A DNA stretch of 64,000 nucleotides from positions 2,651,500 to 2,715,499 of the forward strand of contig JAINUG010000070.1 in assembly GCA_029706075.1 (NCBI GenBank), in the 5' to 3' direction. The notes beneath the pieces are model-generated. The model worked only from the letters and a program-made list of their open reading frames with translations, was not told the DNA's origin and did not search any database. Of the stretch, positions 11,882 to 22,274 are shown one piece after another (within the stretch, counting starts at the first letter, position 1; each line of letters begins with the position of its first letter). Position numbers and translations under genes: made by a program. This DNA is from Aldrovandia affinis (Eukaryota > Chordata > Actinopteri > Notacanthiformes > Halosauridae).

Positions 11882-12765
11882 GTCACAGTGGCTGAACCCC
11901 TGCACTGAATTGTACCTTTAGTCAGAAGAGCATAATTGTACCCGTGCAATAAAAAGAATGTTGCCTGATTTTTATTCCAATATGGCTGCCAATATGGCTT
12001 TTCCCTGTCCAAACATGTGGACCAGGTTGCACATCCTGATTCCTGCCTACAACTTCTACATATTATCAAACATGTGCTCGCATAAATGTGTAGCATAATA
12101 AGTATATATATATATATATATAATTTTCTTTTTTTTTTTCATATTTCAGAAATTACACATTCATTCACATACATATTTAATTTACCTCTGTGTTAGCCAC
12201 TGTATTGCAGCCTGTAATGGGTGTGGGAGAAAAGTGTCAAAAGTTAAGTATTTTATTGACGTGGGATCTTAGGCCATAGGGTGCTCAATTAAAGACAGTA
12301 AATGTAAACAAAAATTAAGCTTAATTTTGACCGTTGGCCAAACTCTGAACTCTGACTGGTGTGTGTGACCTGGACCCATGACAGGGAAATTGTTCACTCA
12401 ATAAAGTGAACAGAGAGAAACTCGCATTCCAGCGAGGACAGGCAAATAAACCCACCACTTCCCATAATCATCTATAATTCTGCCGTAATTGAGGAGAGGG
12501 GATATCCAGCTTAGCGGACTTGTTCTCACGGCCCATGCCCACGATTCCATGCTGCTAGCTATCATCACCAAAACATTACACAGGGAAGGTTTGTGGGTTT
12601 AAGTCTAATGGAGCTTTAAACCAAGTTTCGGGAGGAAGACTTACTGGACTTACTGCCTCTCGCGGTCGTCCGATCATAAATCCCCCTAAATCACTTCATC
12701 CGAGGAGTGTATGTGTCGCACATAGTTGTGCCGTCTTGTGTCAGCTGTTTTTCTGTATCCCACGC
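11882..12765. other. Unassigned non-coding sequence with (TA)n
   Basis: A short (TA)n run lies at about 12102-12122, followed by poly-T. No other feature recognised. Confidence 0.35.
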
Positions 12766-12973
12766 CTCAGTAAATGAGGGACCCTTTAAACAGGTGCAGT
12801 ACCGCAAGTCTCTGTCAGGAGGTGTCATGGCTGGTACTGGCAAATAGGCCCGACCCTTCACGTTTCCAATGAGCCCCACCCGCACAGCTGGGATTCTCCT
12901 AGCCTGAGCCAGGGCCGGTTGAGTTCCCCCCCCTGGGTTACCAAAGTGTTGCCTTTATTTTGGCAGTTACCTG
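12766..12973 (+). mobile_element. MITE of the CAGGTAACTG family, left end lost
   Basis: The interior (AGTAAATGAGGGACC, GCAGTACCGCAAGT, ATGGCTGGTACTGG, CCTAGCCTGAGCCAGGG) matches the 13725-13942 and 57571-57782 copies. The right end reads CCTTTATTTTGGCAGTTACCTG followed by TA. The left terminal repeat is replaced by unrelated sequence. Confidence 0.85.
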
Positions 12974-13062
12974 TATCTGCAACTGGCACCCTTATATCTG
13001 TGCTTGTGAAATTCTGTGCTATGTTCCCTATTGAAATAATTGAGGTGCATTCCATTTTATTT

Positions 13063-13277
13063 AGGCAGGCAGTGTGGTATAATGGTTAGGGAACTGGGCT
13101 TGTAACGTTAAGGTTGCAGGTTCAATCCCCAGGTGGGACACTGCCGTTGTACCCTTGAGCAAGGTACTTAACCTGAATTGCTTCAGTAAATATCCAGCTG
13201 TATAAATGTATTGTAAAGAAATGTAAAACTGTAAGCACTCTGGATAAGAGCATCTGCTAAATGCCTGTAATGTAATT
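13063..13277 (+). repeat. tRNA-derived SINE with L2-type 3' tail (UnaSINE-like)
   Basis: The tRNA-like head has an A-box region (GTGGTATAATGGTTAGGGAA) and B box (GGTTCAATCC). It continues CCCTTGAGCAAGGTACTTAA and CAGTAAATATCCAGCTGTAT. The tail is GCACTCTGGATAAGAGCATC-TGCTAAATGC followed by TGTAATGTAA. That tail is also the 3' end of the L2 LINEs at 26757-27620 and 52366-53505, so the SINE probably uses the L2 enzyme. The UnaSINE comparison is from memory. Confidence 0.88.
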
Positions 13278-13724
13278 TAAACTGAGGTTAATACTTCAAA
13301 ACAAACTTCATTCACTGTACATTGTTTTGTGAAGAACATCCAAGCTCCATTTTTCCCTCTTCAGAAGTCTGATCAGTATTACTTTTTGTGTTATGGGTCA
13401 CTGTGACTAATTTCTGCCTGGTGACAGCAGGCTAGCTCCTTTGTTTGCCATTTCACTTCCGTCACAGGCTAGTCTGTTGCTGAAACCGTGCTGTTTCACA
13501 ATTCATCTGCTACTCAGAATAAAATCTAAAAATAGCTGATAATGTGATGAATAATGTATTTTGGGCTAAATGTATGCAGAGAGAGAAAGAGAAAAATAAT
13601 GTTAGGGCTCTCTTGCATGACAAAGGAGTTTAATGTGAGGAGTAAGGCATAACAAGCTTATTGTGGCCAATATCCTGTCGGGAGCTGAACTCAAAAAATA
13701 TGATTATCGTTAAATCATGATTTA
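13278..13724. other. Unassigned non-coding sequence
   Basis: No gene or repeat recognised. Confidence 0.35.
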
Positions 13725-13942
13725 CAGGTAACTGTCAAAATAAAGGCATGGGGGGCACTCAAACAGCCCTGGCCCAGGCTAGAAGAGTCCAAGGTTGTTG
13801 GAGGACCTTGTTGGAAAGAGCAGGGCCGGGCCTATTGGCATTACTGGTAGTGGTACCCCCTGATGTGCACTCACGGTACTGCACCCATTTAAAGATTCCC
13901 TCATTCACTCAAGTGTGTTGCCTTTGTTTTAGCAGTTACCTG
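13725..13942 (-). mobile_element. Complete MITE of the CAGGTAACTG family, 218 bp
   Basis: Left end CAGGTAACTGTCAAAATAAA, right end GTTTTAGCAGTTACCTG, with TA on both sides (13723-13724 and 13943-13944). TA duplication plus these ends indicate a Tc1/mariner-type element. The interior is the reverse complement of the 12766-12973 copy. There is no coding capacity. The same ends bound the transposase-bearing element at 25471-26005, which suggests a source lineage. Confidence 0.9.
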
Positions 13943-14274
13943 TATCTGGATATTGTGTGGATTTTAAATAAAATCGAAATCTTTCAAACTAAAATGTACA
14001 TTTTTAACAAAAAGTCTATCAAGCCATGGCATTCCCAAGTGTAAAATGTGGGAAAAACATATTCTATAAGTCAACAGGGAAAAGCCATATTGTAAGTATA
14101 TGTACCACATTTTCTGATACATACTGTATATATACTGTTTTTATTCATACCCTTGATAAAGATGAACAAAAGATATCGTATATAATATAAATTATAAAAC
14201 TAATGAGGTATATTTTATGCTCAAAAAATGCAGAAAATTCCAAACCTACAACACTAATACAATTTGTTTTAATT

Positions 14275-14445
14275 CAATTCAATTCAATAGAACTTTATTT
14301 ATCCCACATGGGGCAATTTAAAGAGCAAAGACAATGTTGACACAAAAACAGAATTATAAACACAGCAACATTCAGTAGCAAACACATGCATACAAACATG
14401 TAATATAGTAGTTAAAATACAGATTAAAAATGACAGTTGTATTTT
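14275..14445 (-). repeat. LINE 3'-end-like insert inside the Tc1 element
   Basis: A (AATTC)n run is followed by AACTTTATTTATCCCACATG. Read in reverse, this gives a GGGATAAATAAAGTT then (GAATT)n 3' end typical of fish non-LTR elements. Similar TTTGTTTTA(A/T)TT strings at both edges may be the target duplication. Family unnamed. Confidence 0.45.
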
Positions 14446-14679
14446 GTTTTATTAATAATATTTTTTTCCACAAAAAGATTAATCTGGATCACAATTATTC
14501 ACACCCCTAACTATTCTTTTAAATTTAATCCAACAAAAACATCTTTATAAATATACAATTTACTGTATTTGAAGTTCATTGGAAGGTTATGGAACTATAC
14601 AGTGGCCTACAATGGTTTCCTGTTTCCCTAGGGTATAAAAAGTAGGGAACACACGTTTGAAATACTGTGGTCAGCCATC

Positions 14680-15300
14680 ATCATGGTGAAAGGTAAATAA
14701 CTCCCTGAAAGCATCAGACAAAAGGTTATTGACCTCTACAGATCAGGAGATGGCTACAAAAAAATACTAAAAAGTTAGAGATATGGCAAAACAACCTGGC
14801 ATCTTAGGGTTACAAGGTCTCTAAAGCTTCCATTTGACAACACCTACATGACAATGGCCTATATGGCACCTCAAGCCTACGGAGAAAAGTGGTGGTGGAT
14901 CTTTAATGCTTTGGGGTTGTTTTGCATCCACAGGCCCTGGGGCCCTTATTAAAATAGATGGACCCATGAACTCCAGCATGTACCAAAACATTTTGTCCAA
15001 AACCTTGTTCCCTCTGTCAGGAGGTTACACCTTGGCTGCAGATGGATCTTCTAACAAGACAACGATCCCAAACATACATCCAAAGCAACTAAGAAATGGT
15101 TGACAGAGCACAAGATCAATGTCCTGATATGACCATCTCAGTCTCCAGACCTGAATCCAATTGAACATTTGTGGTTTTAACTCAAAAAAGCAGTCCACAA
15201 ACATCAACCCAAGAATCTGAAGGAACTAGAACAATTCTGCATGGAGGAATGGTTGAGGATCCCCCCCATGAAGTTCCATAACCTCGTATGACACTATAGA
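14680..15300 (+). pseudogene. Degraded Tc1 transposase
   Basis: The N-terminal part (CCATCATCATGGTGAAAGG onward) shows helix-turn-helix-like sequence with stops. A large piece of the catalytic core is missing near 14860. The frame from 14906 holds LWGCFASTGPGALIKIDGPM-like sequence, then a frameshifted DNDPKHTSK-type motif near 15055 and SPDLNPIEHLW near 15145-15180. These are hallmarks of Tc1-family DDE transposases. In-frame stops and frameshifts make it inactive. Confidence 0.88.
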
Positions 15301-15321
15301 AGGCAACTACTTATTATATAT

Positions 15322-15513
15322 TGTAGCGCCCGAGTAGGCGCATGCTATGGCGTCATTGTGGAGGGGAGATACCTCTCCGCCCGCTGGCTCCACCCCCGCG
15401 CCGAATTAGGAATCCCCGGAGTGATTCCCCAGCTGAAGTGCGTTAAACGCAAATGACGCAGAGTTTAAAAAAGAGCGCTCTCACAAGGACGCTGTTGGGA
15501 GTAGGAACGAGAT

Positions 15514-15578
<65 letters not shown>

Positions 15579-15927
15579 AGCTAGTTTTTGTTTTTGGAAA
15601 TACTTTTTGGACGGATTATTTTTGGATACTGAACTACGGAATTGGATGACAACGACGGCAACGGATTACCCTGGAAAGGACCACGACCACGCAATTGGAT
15701 CACGGACAAGGAAGTTTGTGGACAATTGTTTGTTTGAGATTACCGGGACATTCAGTGCCAGCCGTGTTTCCCGGCCACGGAACCGGCATTTTCGTATGCG
15801 AATACTTCCGCATTTCAGTAATAAAACCAAGTGTTTACTTTGAACTGTCTCCGTTGTCTTCGTTGTATATCGAATAAATTATTGATTATTGGCGGAGTGG
15901 AAACCCCACACCCTTGGTTGTGCTACA
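15322..15927 (+). repeat. 5' LTR of the Gmr1-type element
   Basis: 606 bp, TG...CA ends. A TATA-like TTTAAAAAAG lies at about 15463-15472, followed by a (GA)n tract (15511-15575). AATAAA at about 15874 can serve as polyadenylation signal. It differs from the 3' LTR mainly in homopolymer lengths and in the GA tract. Confidence 0.95.
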
Positions 15928-15950
15928 TATGGTGGAGAATGCGGCAACTA
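15928..15950 (+). other. Putative primer binding site region
   Basis: Sequence directly after the 5' LTR reads TATGGTGGAGAATGCGGC. A TGG-starting block here is the expected place for tRNA primer pairing. The tRNA was not identified. Confidence 0.5.
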
Positions 15951-15990
15951 TAACGCCAAATAAAAATAATTTATTCTGTACAACGTGGAA

Positions 15991-16788
15991 ATGGAGCTAC
16001 TAATGAAACACATGGAGAAAATCCAGGCTGCGCAGCTGGCGCATGACGCAGCGCTGACAGATGAGCATCAACAGCAGACAACGCTACTAAGACTGGAGGT
16101 AGCACGGCTGTCAGCTACCGCAACCCCCCGCCGACCCAACCCCAGTGCGTTCCTGGTAAAGATGACCGCAGGGGATGACATCGAGGCATACCTCCAGACC
16201 TTTGAGCGTACAGCGACCCGAGAGGGGTGGGCTCCAGAGCAATGGGCCGGACTGATCGCTCCATTCCTGTCCGGGGTGGCCCAGCACACGTGCCAGGATT
16301 TAGATGAGGTCCAGGCTGCGGACTACACCATCCTGAAAAGGGAAATTCTGCGTCGCGCCGGACACAGCCTCATCGGCCAGGCACAGAAATTTTATAACTG
16401 GACCTTCGACGCTACCTTACCGCCCCGAGCCCAGATGCACGACCTGATCCGCTTGACCAAGAGCTGGATGACCACGGAACCGACTGCACTAACGCCCATG
16501 GAACGATTTGTCATTGACAAATTTTTGCGCTCCCTACCTTTTGAAGCTAAGAAATTGGCAAGCCAGGCAAACCCCAAGAGCGCCGATGAACTAGTGGCGC
16601 TGGTGGAGGGATACCAAGCTGCTGTAGAGGTCCTGCGCAGCAGCCGACCTGAACCTGAGGAGCCCGAAGCCTCGGTCCGAACCCGGGAGAGGCCGAAACT
16701 AGACAAGAGGAGCAGAGAAGGAGCCTGGGCACCGCCCAGCCCGCCAAGGAGACCCCTTCATGCCCGAAGACCGCCGGGCGTGTTTTGA
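15991..16788 (+). CDS. Gag with SCAN-like capsid domain (Gmr1 element)
   Basis: The first in-frame ATG is at 15991, after a coiled-coil-prone N-terminus rich in Gln, Leu and Ala. Residues about 55-205 contain DDIEAYLQTFERTATREGW, WAGLIAPFLSGVAQ, an L.REILRRAG-like segment and PMERFVIDKFLRSLP. This layout resembles the vertebrate SCAN domain, which is thought to derive from Gmr1-type gag. The C-terminus is charged (RPEPEEPE). The frame stops at 16788, just as the zinc knuckle begins in another frame from about 16760. That is either a real frameshift or a sequence error. Gag would package element RNA. Confidence 0.85.
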   Translation: MELLMKHMEKIQAAQLAHDAALTDEHQQQTTLLRLEVARLSATATPRRPNPSAFLVKMTAGDDIEAYLQTFERTATREGWAPEQWAGLIAPFLSGVAQHTCQDLDEVQAADYTILKREILRRAGHSLIGQAQKFYNWTFDATLPPRAQMHDLIRLTKSWMTTEPTALTPMERFVIDKFLRSLPFEAKKLASQANPKSADELVALVEGYQAAVEVLRSSRPEPEEPEASVRTRERPKLDKRSREGAWAPPSPPRRPLHARRPPGVF

Positions 16789-17170
16789 CTGTAAAGAGGT
16801 GGGACATATCTCCTGGAATTGTCCCCGACGGGACGTGGTGAGGCGGACCGCATCCCACCAACGCCCGCTCGCAAAACCCTGCGGGTTGCTGCTGTCCTGC
16901 TGGGCCAACGAGGGGTGCCCGTCGCCCCTGACGCCGGTGAGGGCCAACGGTAAAGACACCACCGCCCTGCTCGACTCCGGGAGCATGGTGACCCTGGTCC
17001 GCCCTGAGTACGCTCGGGCTGAACTGCAACCCGAGAAGATGGCCATTTCCTGCATCCACGGGGAGCAGGGACTACCCCGTGACCCTTTTGAAGCTACAGA
17101 CGACCAAGGGGCAGTATGTTGGAAAAGCTGGGGTCGTTGAAAACCTACCGGTTCCAGTGCTACTGGGACG
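16760..17170 (+). pseudogene. Zinc knuckle and aspartic protease segment (Gmr1 element)
   Basis: In a frame shifted relative to gag, residues near the start show CFDCKEVGHISWNCP, a CX2CX4HX4C knuckle for RNA binding. About 60 residues on comes ALLDSGSMVTLV, the D-S-G protease active site. The C-terminal protease part (VPVLLGRDCP) appears in a third frame at about 17079-17180. The protease matures Gag-Pol. The frame changes break the gene as sequenced. A homopolymer-indel origin is possible. Confidence 0.8.
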
Positions 17171-17173
17171 GGA

Positions 17174-18420
17174 TTGCCCCATATTTCCCCAGCTATGGAC
17201 AGGGATGCGAGGGGAAGAGGGAAGGCGAAGAAAGAGGAGAGGGAGCCGAAAAGCGGAAGCGGCAAGAGCTTCCCAAGTCCCCCCACACAGCAAAGTTCAG
17301 GGGCGGATCTGCCGCCCTCATTGGAGGTGGGGTCCGAGTCTGAGGCGGTCGAGGTCGCCAGACTGTGCGGATTTCAAGGAGCGGACCCGCCGCCATCAGC
17401 AGAGGAGCCGTCAGAGGCCGGCGCTGTCGAGGCAACCCCGGTTGAGGAAGAACCGACATGGGAGGAATTGTTCCCGATGGGCCACGAGGAGGCGCCAGGG
17501 TCCCCGCCCTTGACGGGACGGTTCGGGACGGCTCAATTGGAAGACCAGAACTTGAGACACGCCTTCCAACATGTCACGGTGGTTAACGGGACACTTATGG
17601 AGGGGGTAAGAGACAAAACCTACCCTCATTTTGCTATTAAAAACCATCTGTTATACCAGGTGGTCATGAGTGAAGGTCGAGAAATAGAGCAGCTGTTAGT
17701 ACCACACTCCATGGTGAACATGGTTTTACAGTTGGCGCATGCGCATGTGCTGGGGGCACACTTAGGGGTCGAGAAGACCTCCGACCGGATCAAGGCACGC
17801 TTCTATTGGCCCGGGATAAAACGTGCGGTGGAGAAATTCTGCCGAGAGTGCAGGGAGTGCCAGAGGGTGGCGCCCAAACCTAAATATAAGAGCCCTTTGA
17901 TCCCGTTGCCAATAATATCTGTTCCTTTTAGCAGGATCGCGTTAGATCTTGTTGGGCCCCTCCCAAAAAGCAGCAAGGGGTTCCAATACATCTTAGTTAT
18001 CTTGGACTATGCTACCCGGTACCCCGAAGCCATTCCCCTGCGCACGATGGCCACCAAGGGCATCGCCCGAGAATTGATGCTGCTGTTCTCCCGGGTCGGC
18101 ATACCAGATGAGATCCTGACGGACCAGGGAACTCCCTTTATGAGCAAGATAATGCGGGACTTAAGTCAGTTATTTGCAATCCGACAAATACGGACGTCTG
18201 TGTACCACCCCCAGACTGACGGACTGGTTGAAAGGTTCAACCAAACCCTAAAAAGTATGTTGCGGAAGGTGATGGAGGCGGATGGACGAAATTGGGACCA
18301 GCTCCTCCCCTTTCTGATGTTTTCGGTCAGAGAGGTACCCCAGGCTTCAACCGGCTTCTCACCCTTCGAGCTGCTATATGGCCGCGGCCACGGGCATGCT
18401 GGACCTGGCCAAGGAAGCCT
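17174..18420 (+). CDS. Integrase (Gmr1 element), positioned before RT
   Basis: An acidic, Pro-rich linker (to about 17510) is followed by an intact integrase. The HHCC zinc domain has HAHVLGAHLG and CRECRECQ near 17735-17870. The catalytic core shows ALDLVGPLP (first Asp, about 17945), LTDQGTPF (second Asp, about 18120) and GLVERFNQT (Glu, about 18225). All three D,D(35)E residues are present. The core runs to FSPFELLYGRG at about 18385, then the frame changes. It inserts element cDNA into chromosomes. Its position 5' of RT is the diagnostic oddity. Confidence 0.92.
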
Positions 18421-18839
18421 GGGAAGCCCAGCCATCCCCCCACCGAACGGTAGTAGAACATGTGACCGAGATGAGAGAGCGGATGGCCACTCTGTGGCCC
18501 ATCGTCCGCGACCATATGAAGGAGGCACAGGAGGCGCAGCAGCGTGTCTACAATCGCGGGGCACAGCTCCGTGAATTTCAGCCTGGGGATCAGGTGCAGG
18601 TGCTGATCCCCACCTCCGAGTGCAAGTTCCTCGCCCGCTGGAAAGGACCGTACGAGGTCCTAGAGAAAGTGGGCGAGGTTAACTATAGGGTAAGTCAACC
18701 CGACCGTCGTAAGAAAACCCAGCTGTACCATGTTAACCTGTTGAAAAAATGGCATGTCAGCGACCAGGTCCCAGAGGGCGGACCGCAGCCATGTTTTACA
18801 GCCAGCCAGGCGGATGAGGTTCCACTAGGGAACAACTAA
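18378..18839 (+). CDS. Integrase C-terminal GPY/F-type module (Gmr1 element)
   Basis: Continues the integrase in another frame. A helical stretch (HVTEMRERMATLWPIVRDHM) precedes a basic QQRVYNRGAQ region and then FQPGDQVQVLIP, FLARWKGPYEVLEKVGEVNY and QLYHVNLLKKW. The G-P-Y centre and the LYHVN ending are typical of the C-terminal module of Ty3/gypsy integrases, which helps DNA binding. No chromodomain follows; the RT region starts within about 60 bp. The frame break near 18390 is probably a single-base indel. Confidence 0.85.
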   Translation: MAAATGMLDLAKEAWEAQPSPHRTVVEHVTEMRERMATLWPIVRDHMKEAQEAQQRVYNRGAQLREFQPGDQVQVLIPTSECKFLARWKGPYEVLEKVGEVNYRVSQPDRRKKTQLYHVNLLKKWHVSDQVPEGGPQPCFTASQADEVPLGNN

Positions 18840-19915
18840 GCACGGCCCAACGACAGGAGCTAAGGGAGCTGGTGGGCCGCCATAGGGATGTCTTCTCGGT
18901 GGACCCGGGAGAGACTGACGTCATCGAACACCACATCGTCACTCCCCGGGAGTCAAGGTAACACACCGACCGTACCGCATTCCAGAGGCACGGCGTGAGC
19001 GGTGCGCCGCGAAGTGCAGGCGATGTTGGCGGCCGGGATCATAGAGGAGTCCCGTAGTGAGTGGTGCAGCCCCATAGTCCTGGTCCCCAAACCTGATGGG
19101 ACTATAAGGTTCTGTAATGATTTTAGGAAACTGAATGAGGTTTCAAAATTTGATGCGTACCCCATGCCTAGGGTGGATGAGCTGATCGAGCGGCTTGGGA
19201 CGGCCAGGTACATCAGCACGTTGGACCTGACGAAGGGGGTACTGGCAGGTGCCCCTGACAAGGGAGTCCAGGGAGAAGACGGCGTTTGTTTGCCCCTGAT
19301 GGCCTGTATCAGTACAGGAAACTGCCATTCGGGTTGCATGGGGCCCCTCCCACGTTCCAGCGGATGATGGATCAGATACTGCGTCCCCATAGACAGTATG
19401 CTGCCGCATACCTGGATGACATCGTCATCCACGGAGAAGACTGGGGGACCCATCTCCAGCAAATGCAAGAGGTACTGCACGCCCTAAGAGGGGCGGGGCT
19501 GACAGCAAACCCCCGGAAGTGCCACCTGGGGCTACAGGAGGCAGAGTACCTGGGCTACACCATTGGCCGAGGGTTGGTCAAACCCCAAGCGGCCAAGATT
19601 GAGTCGATTCGGAATTGGCCCCGCCCCACGACACAGAAACAGGTGCGCACATTCATCGGGCTGGCCAGTTATTACCGTCGCTTTATCCCCAACTTTGCAT
19701 CCCTGGCTAGCCCGTTGACTGACCTGACCCGGAAAAGGTTGCCGAAACGGGTGGAGTGGACCGAGACCGAGGAGGCTGCGTTCCAGAACCTCAAGGCAGC
19801 GCTCTGTTCCAGACCGGTGCTGGTCACTCCCGGACTTCCAGAAACCCCTGCTGGTCCAGACGGATGCATCGGAGACTGGAATTGGGGCGGTCCTGTCTCA
19901 AGTACAGGGGGGTGA
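18840..19915 (+). pseudogene. Reverse transcriptase (Gmr1 element), frameshifted
   Basis: The region starts with ELRELVGRHRDVFS-like sequence. It then has MLAAGIIEESRSEWCSPIVL and PDGTIRFCNDFRKLNEV (19020-19140), and YISTLDLTKG (first catalytic Asp, about 19210). Next come LYQYRKLPFGLHGAPPTFQR and the catalytic YLDD motif at about 19409-19420. It ends with the thumb and connection (KVRTFIGLASYYRRFIPNFA-type) to about 19730. At least two frame changes lie between 18840 and 19290, so the sequenced copy is not a single open frame. It makes element cDNA. Confidence 0.9.
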
Positions 19916-20264
19916 GGAACACCCCGTGATGTACATCAGCCGTAAGTTGCTGCCGAGAGAGACGAGGTACTCTACAGTGGAAAAAGAGTGCCTGGCGATA
20001 AAATGGGCACTGGAGACACTCAGATATTATCTGCTGGGACGCAAATTCACATTAGTCACAGATCATGCACCGTTGGTGTGGATGTCCAGGAATAAGGAGA
20101 GTAACGCAAGGGTGACCCGCTGGTTTCTCTCCTTACAGCCTTTTAACTTTGATGTGCTCCACAGGTCTGGCGCCCACCATGGCAATGCGGACGCCCTCTC
20201 GTGGAGAGAAGCCCTGTGGTGCCACGCCGCTCCCCCCTCCGGGTTGGAGCTGAGGGGGAGGGTG
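19830..20264 (+). pseudogene. RNase H (Gmr1 element) and polypurine tract
   Basis: Sequence encoding a VQTDASETGIGAVLSQ-like start (about 19853) crosses a frame change into the frame at 19926-20250. That frame holds MYISRKLLPRETRYSTVEKE (catalytic Glu), FTLVTDHAPLVWM (Asp) and HRSGAHHGNADALSW (last Asp), which are RNase H motifs. RNase H is the last domain. The polypurine tract GAGCTGAGGGGGAGGGTG (20247-20264) directly precedes the 3' LTR. Confidence 0.88.
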
Positions 20265-20459
20265 TGTAGCGCCCGAGTAGGCGCATGCTATGGCGTCATT
20301 GTGGAGGGAGATACCTCTCCGCCCGCTGGCTCCACCCCGCGCCGAATTGGGAATCCCGGAGTGATTCCCCAGCTGAAGTGCGTTAAACGCAAATGACGCA
20401 GAGTTTAAAAAGAGCGCTCTCTCACAAGGACGCTGTTGGGAGTAGGAACGAGATAGAGA

Positions 20460-20557
<98 letters not shown>

Positions 20558-20911
20558 AGCTAGTTTTTGTTTTTTGGAAATACTTTTTTGGACGGATTAT
20601 TTTTGGATACTGAACTACGGAATTGGATGACAACGACGGCAACGGATTACCCTGGAAAGGACCACGACCACGCAATTGGATCACGGACAAGGGAAGTTTG
20701 TGGACAATTGTTTGTTTGAGATTACCCGGGACATTCAGTGCCAGCCGTGTTTCCCGGCTACGGGAACCGGCATTTTCGTATGCGGAATACTTCCGCATTT
20801 CAGTAATAAACCAAGTGTTTACTTTGAACTGTCTCCGTTGTCTTCGTTGTATATCGAATAAATTATTGATTATTGGCGGAGTGGAAACCCCACACCCTTG
20901 GTTGTGCTACA
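20265..20911 (+). repeat. 3' LTR of the Gmr1-type element
   Basis: 647 bp. It is longer than the 5' LTR mainly because its (GA)n tract (about 20453-20555) is longer. Other differences are one-base changes in runs such as GGGG/GGG, CCCCC/CCCC and AAAAAA/AAAAA, plus a few substitutions. Followed by ATAT. Confidence 0.95.
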
Positions 20912-21187
20912 ATATACTCAGTATAAGTATTATATTTACTAAGTATACTTGTATACTGTTATAATGGTCAAGGGAAGAACCACAGGGTACTGATAACCGG
21001 GGTGTGAATATTTGTGATTCTTGATTTTTTGGGGAAACTGTTCGATTGTGGTCCGTGCCAATGCATTGTTATTAAAGAATATCATTTTCTGAATTTTGTG
21101 AGAATAAAATAAAGCTCATTACTTATATAGTTCATTTTATACAATCTTGTTTGTTCATCTTTATCAAGGGTATGAATAAACACTGAG

Positions 21188-22105
<918 letters not shown>

Positions 22106-22274
22106 CACACTCACACAAACACACACACGCTCACACACATAAACATGTTCACCACAGATGCCCTCACACACACACAGCAGAGCAAGTAAGATGCCCAGGT
22201 AACATTAAAGATCTCCTTCCACACGAGAGAAGCTGTTCAAGCTGTTCAAACACACTGGGGCTGATTCTAAAGGC

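Larger units (their letters stand above)
15322..20911 (+). mobile_element. Full-length Gmr1-type Ty3/gypsy retrotransposon
   Basis: Two near-identical LTRs (15322-15927 and 20265-20911) start TGTAGCGCCC and end TGTGCTACA. A 4-bp direct repeat, ATAT, lies at 15318-15321 and 20912-20915. The internal order is gag (SCAN-like), zinc knuckle, protease, integrase, GPY/F-type module, reverse transcriptase, RNase H. Integrase ahead of RT is unlike ordinary Ty3/gypsy elements and matches the Gmr1 group described in deuterostomes. The purine-rich tract GAGCTGAGGGGGAGGGTG abuts the 3' LTR. LTR similarity implies a recent insertion. Confidence 0.92.
14131..21187 (+). mobile_element. Tc1-like transposon split by an LTR retrotransposon
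   Basis: The left terminal repeat near 14139-14170 (TTATTCATACCCTTGATAAA) is repeated in inverse at 21151-21180 (TTTATCAAGGGTATGAATAA). Between them, degraded transposase sequence (14680-15300) and the distal part (20912-21180) are separated by the complete Gmr1-type element at 15322-20911. Without that insert the transposon would be about 1.5 kb, close to the usual Tc1 length. A small LINE-like insert sits at about 14275-14445. Confidence 0.85.

Noticed and set aside
16547-17286. 170-195 codon minus-strand frames over the Gmr1 gag/protease region
   Set aside because: GC-rich antisense shadows. The plus strand carries recognisable zinc-knuckle and protease motifs.
20133-20798. 221-codon minus-strand frame with long SLSLSL runs
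   Set aside because: It is the antisense of the (GA)n tract in the Gmr1 LTR plus antisense RNase H, not a gene.
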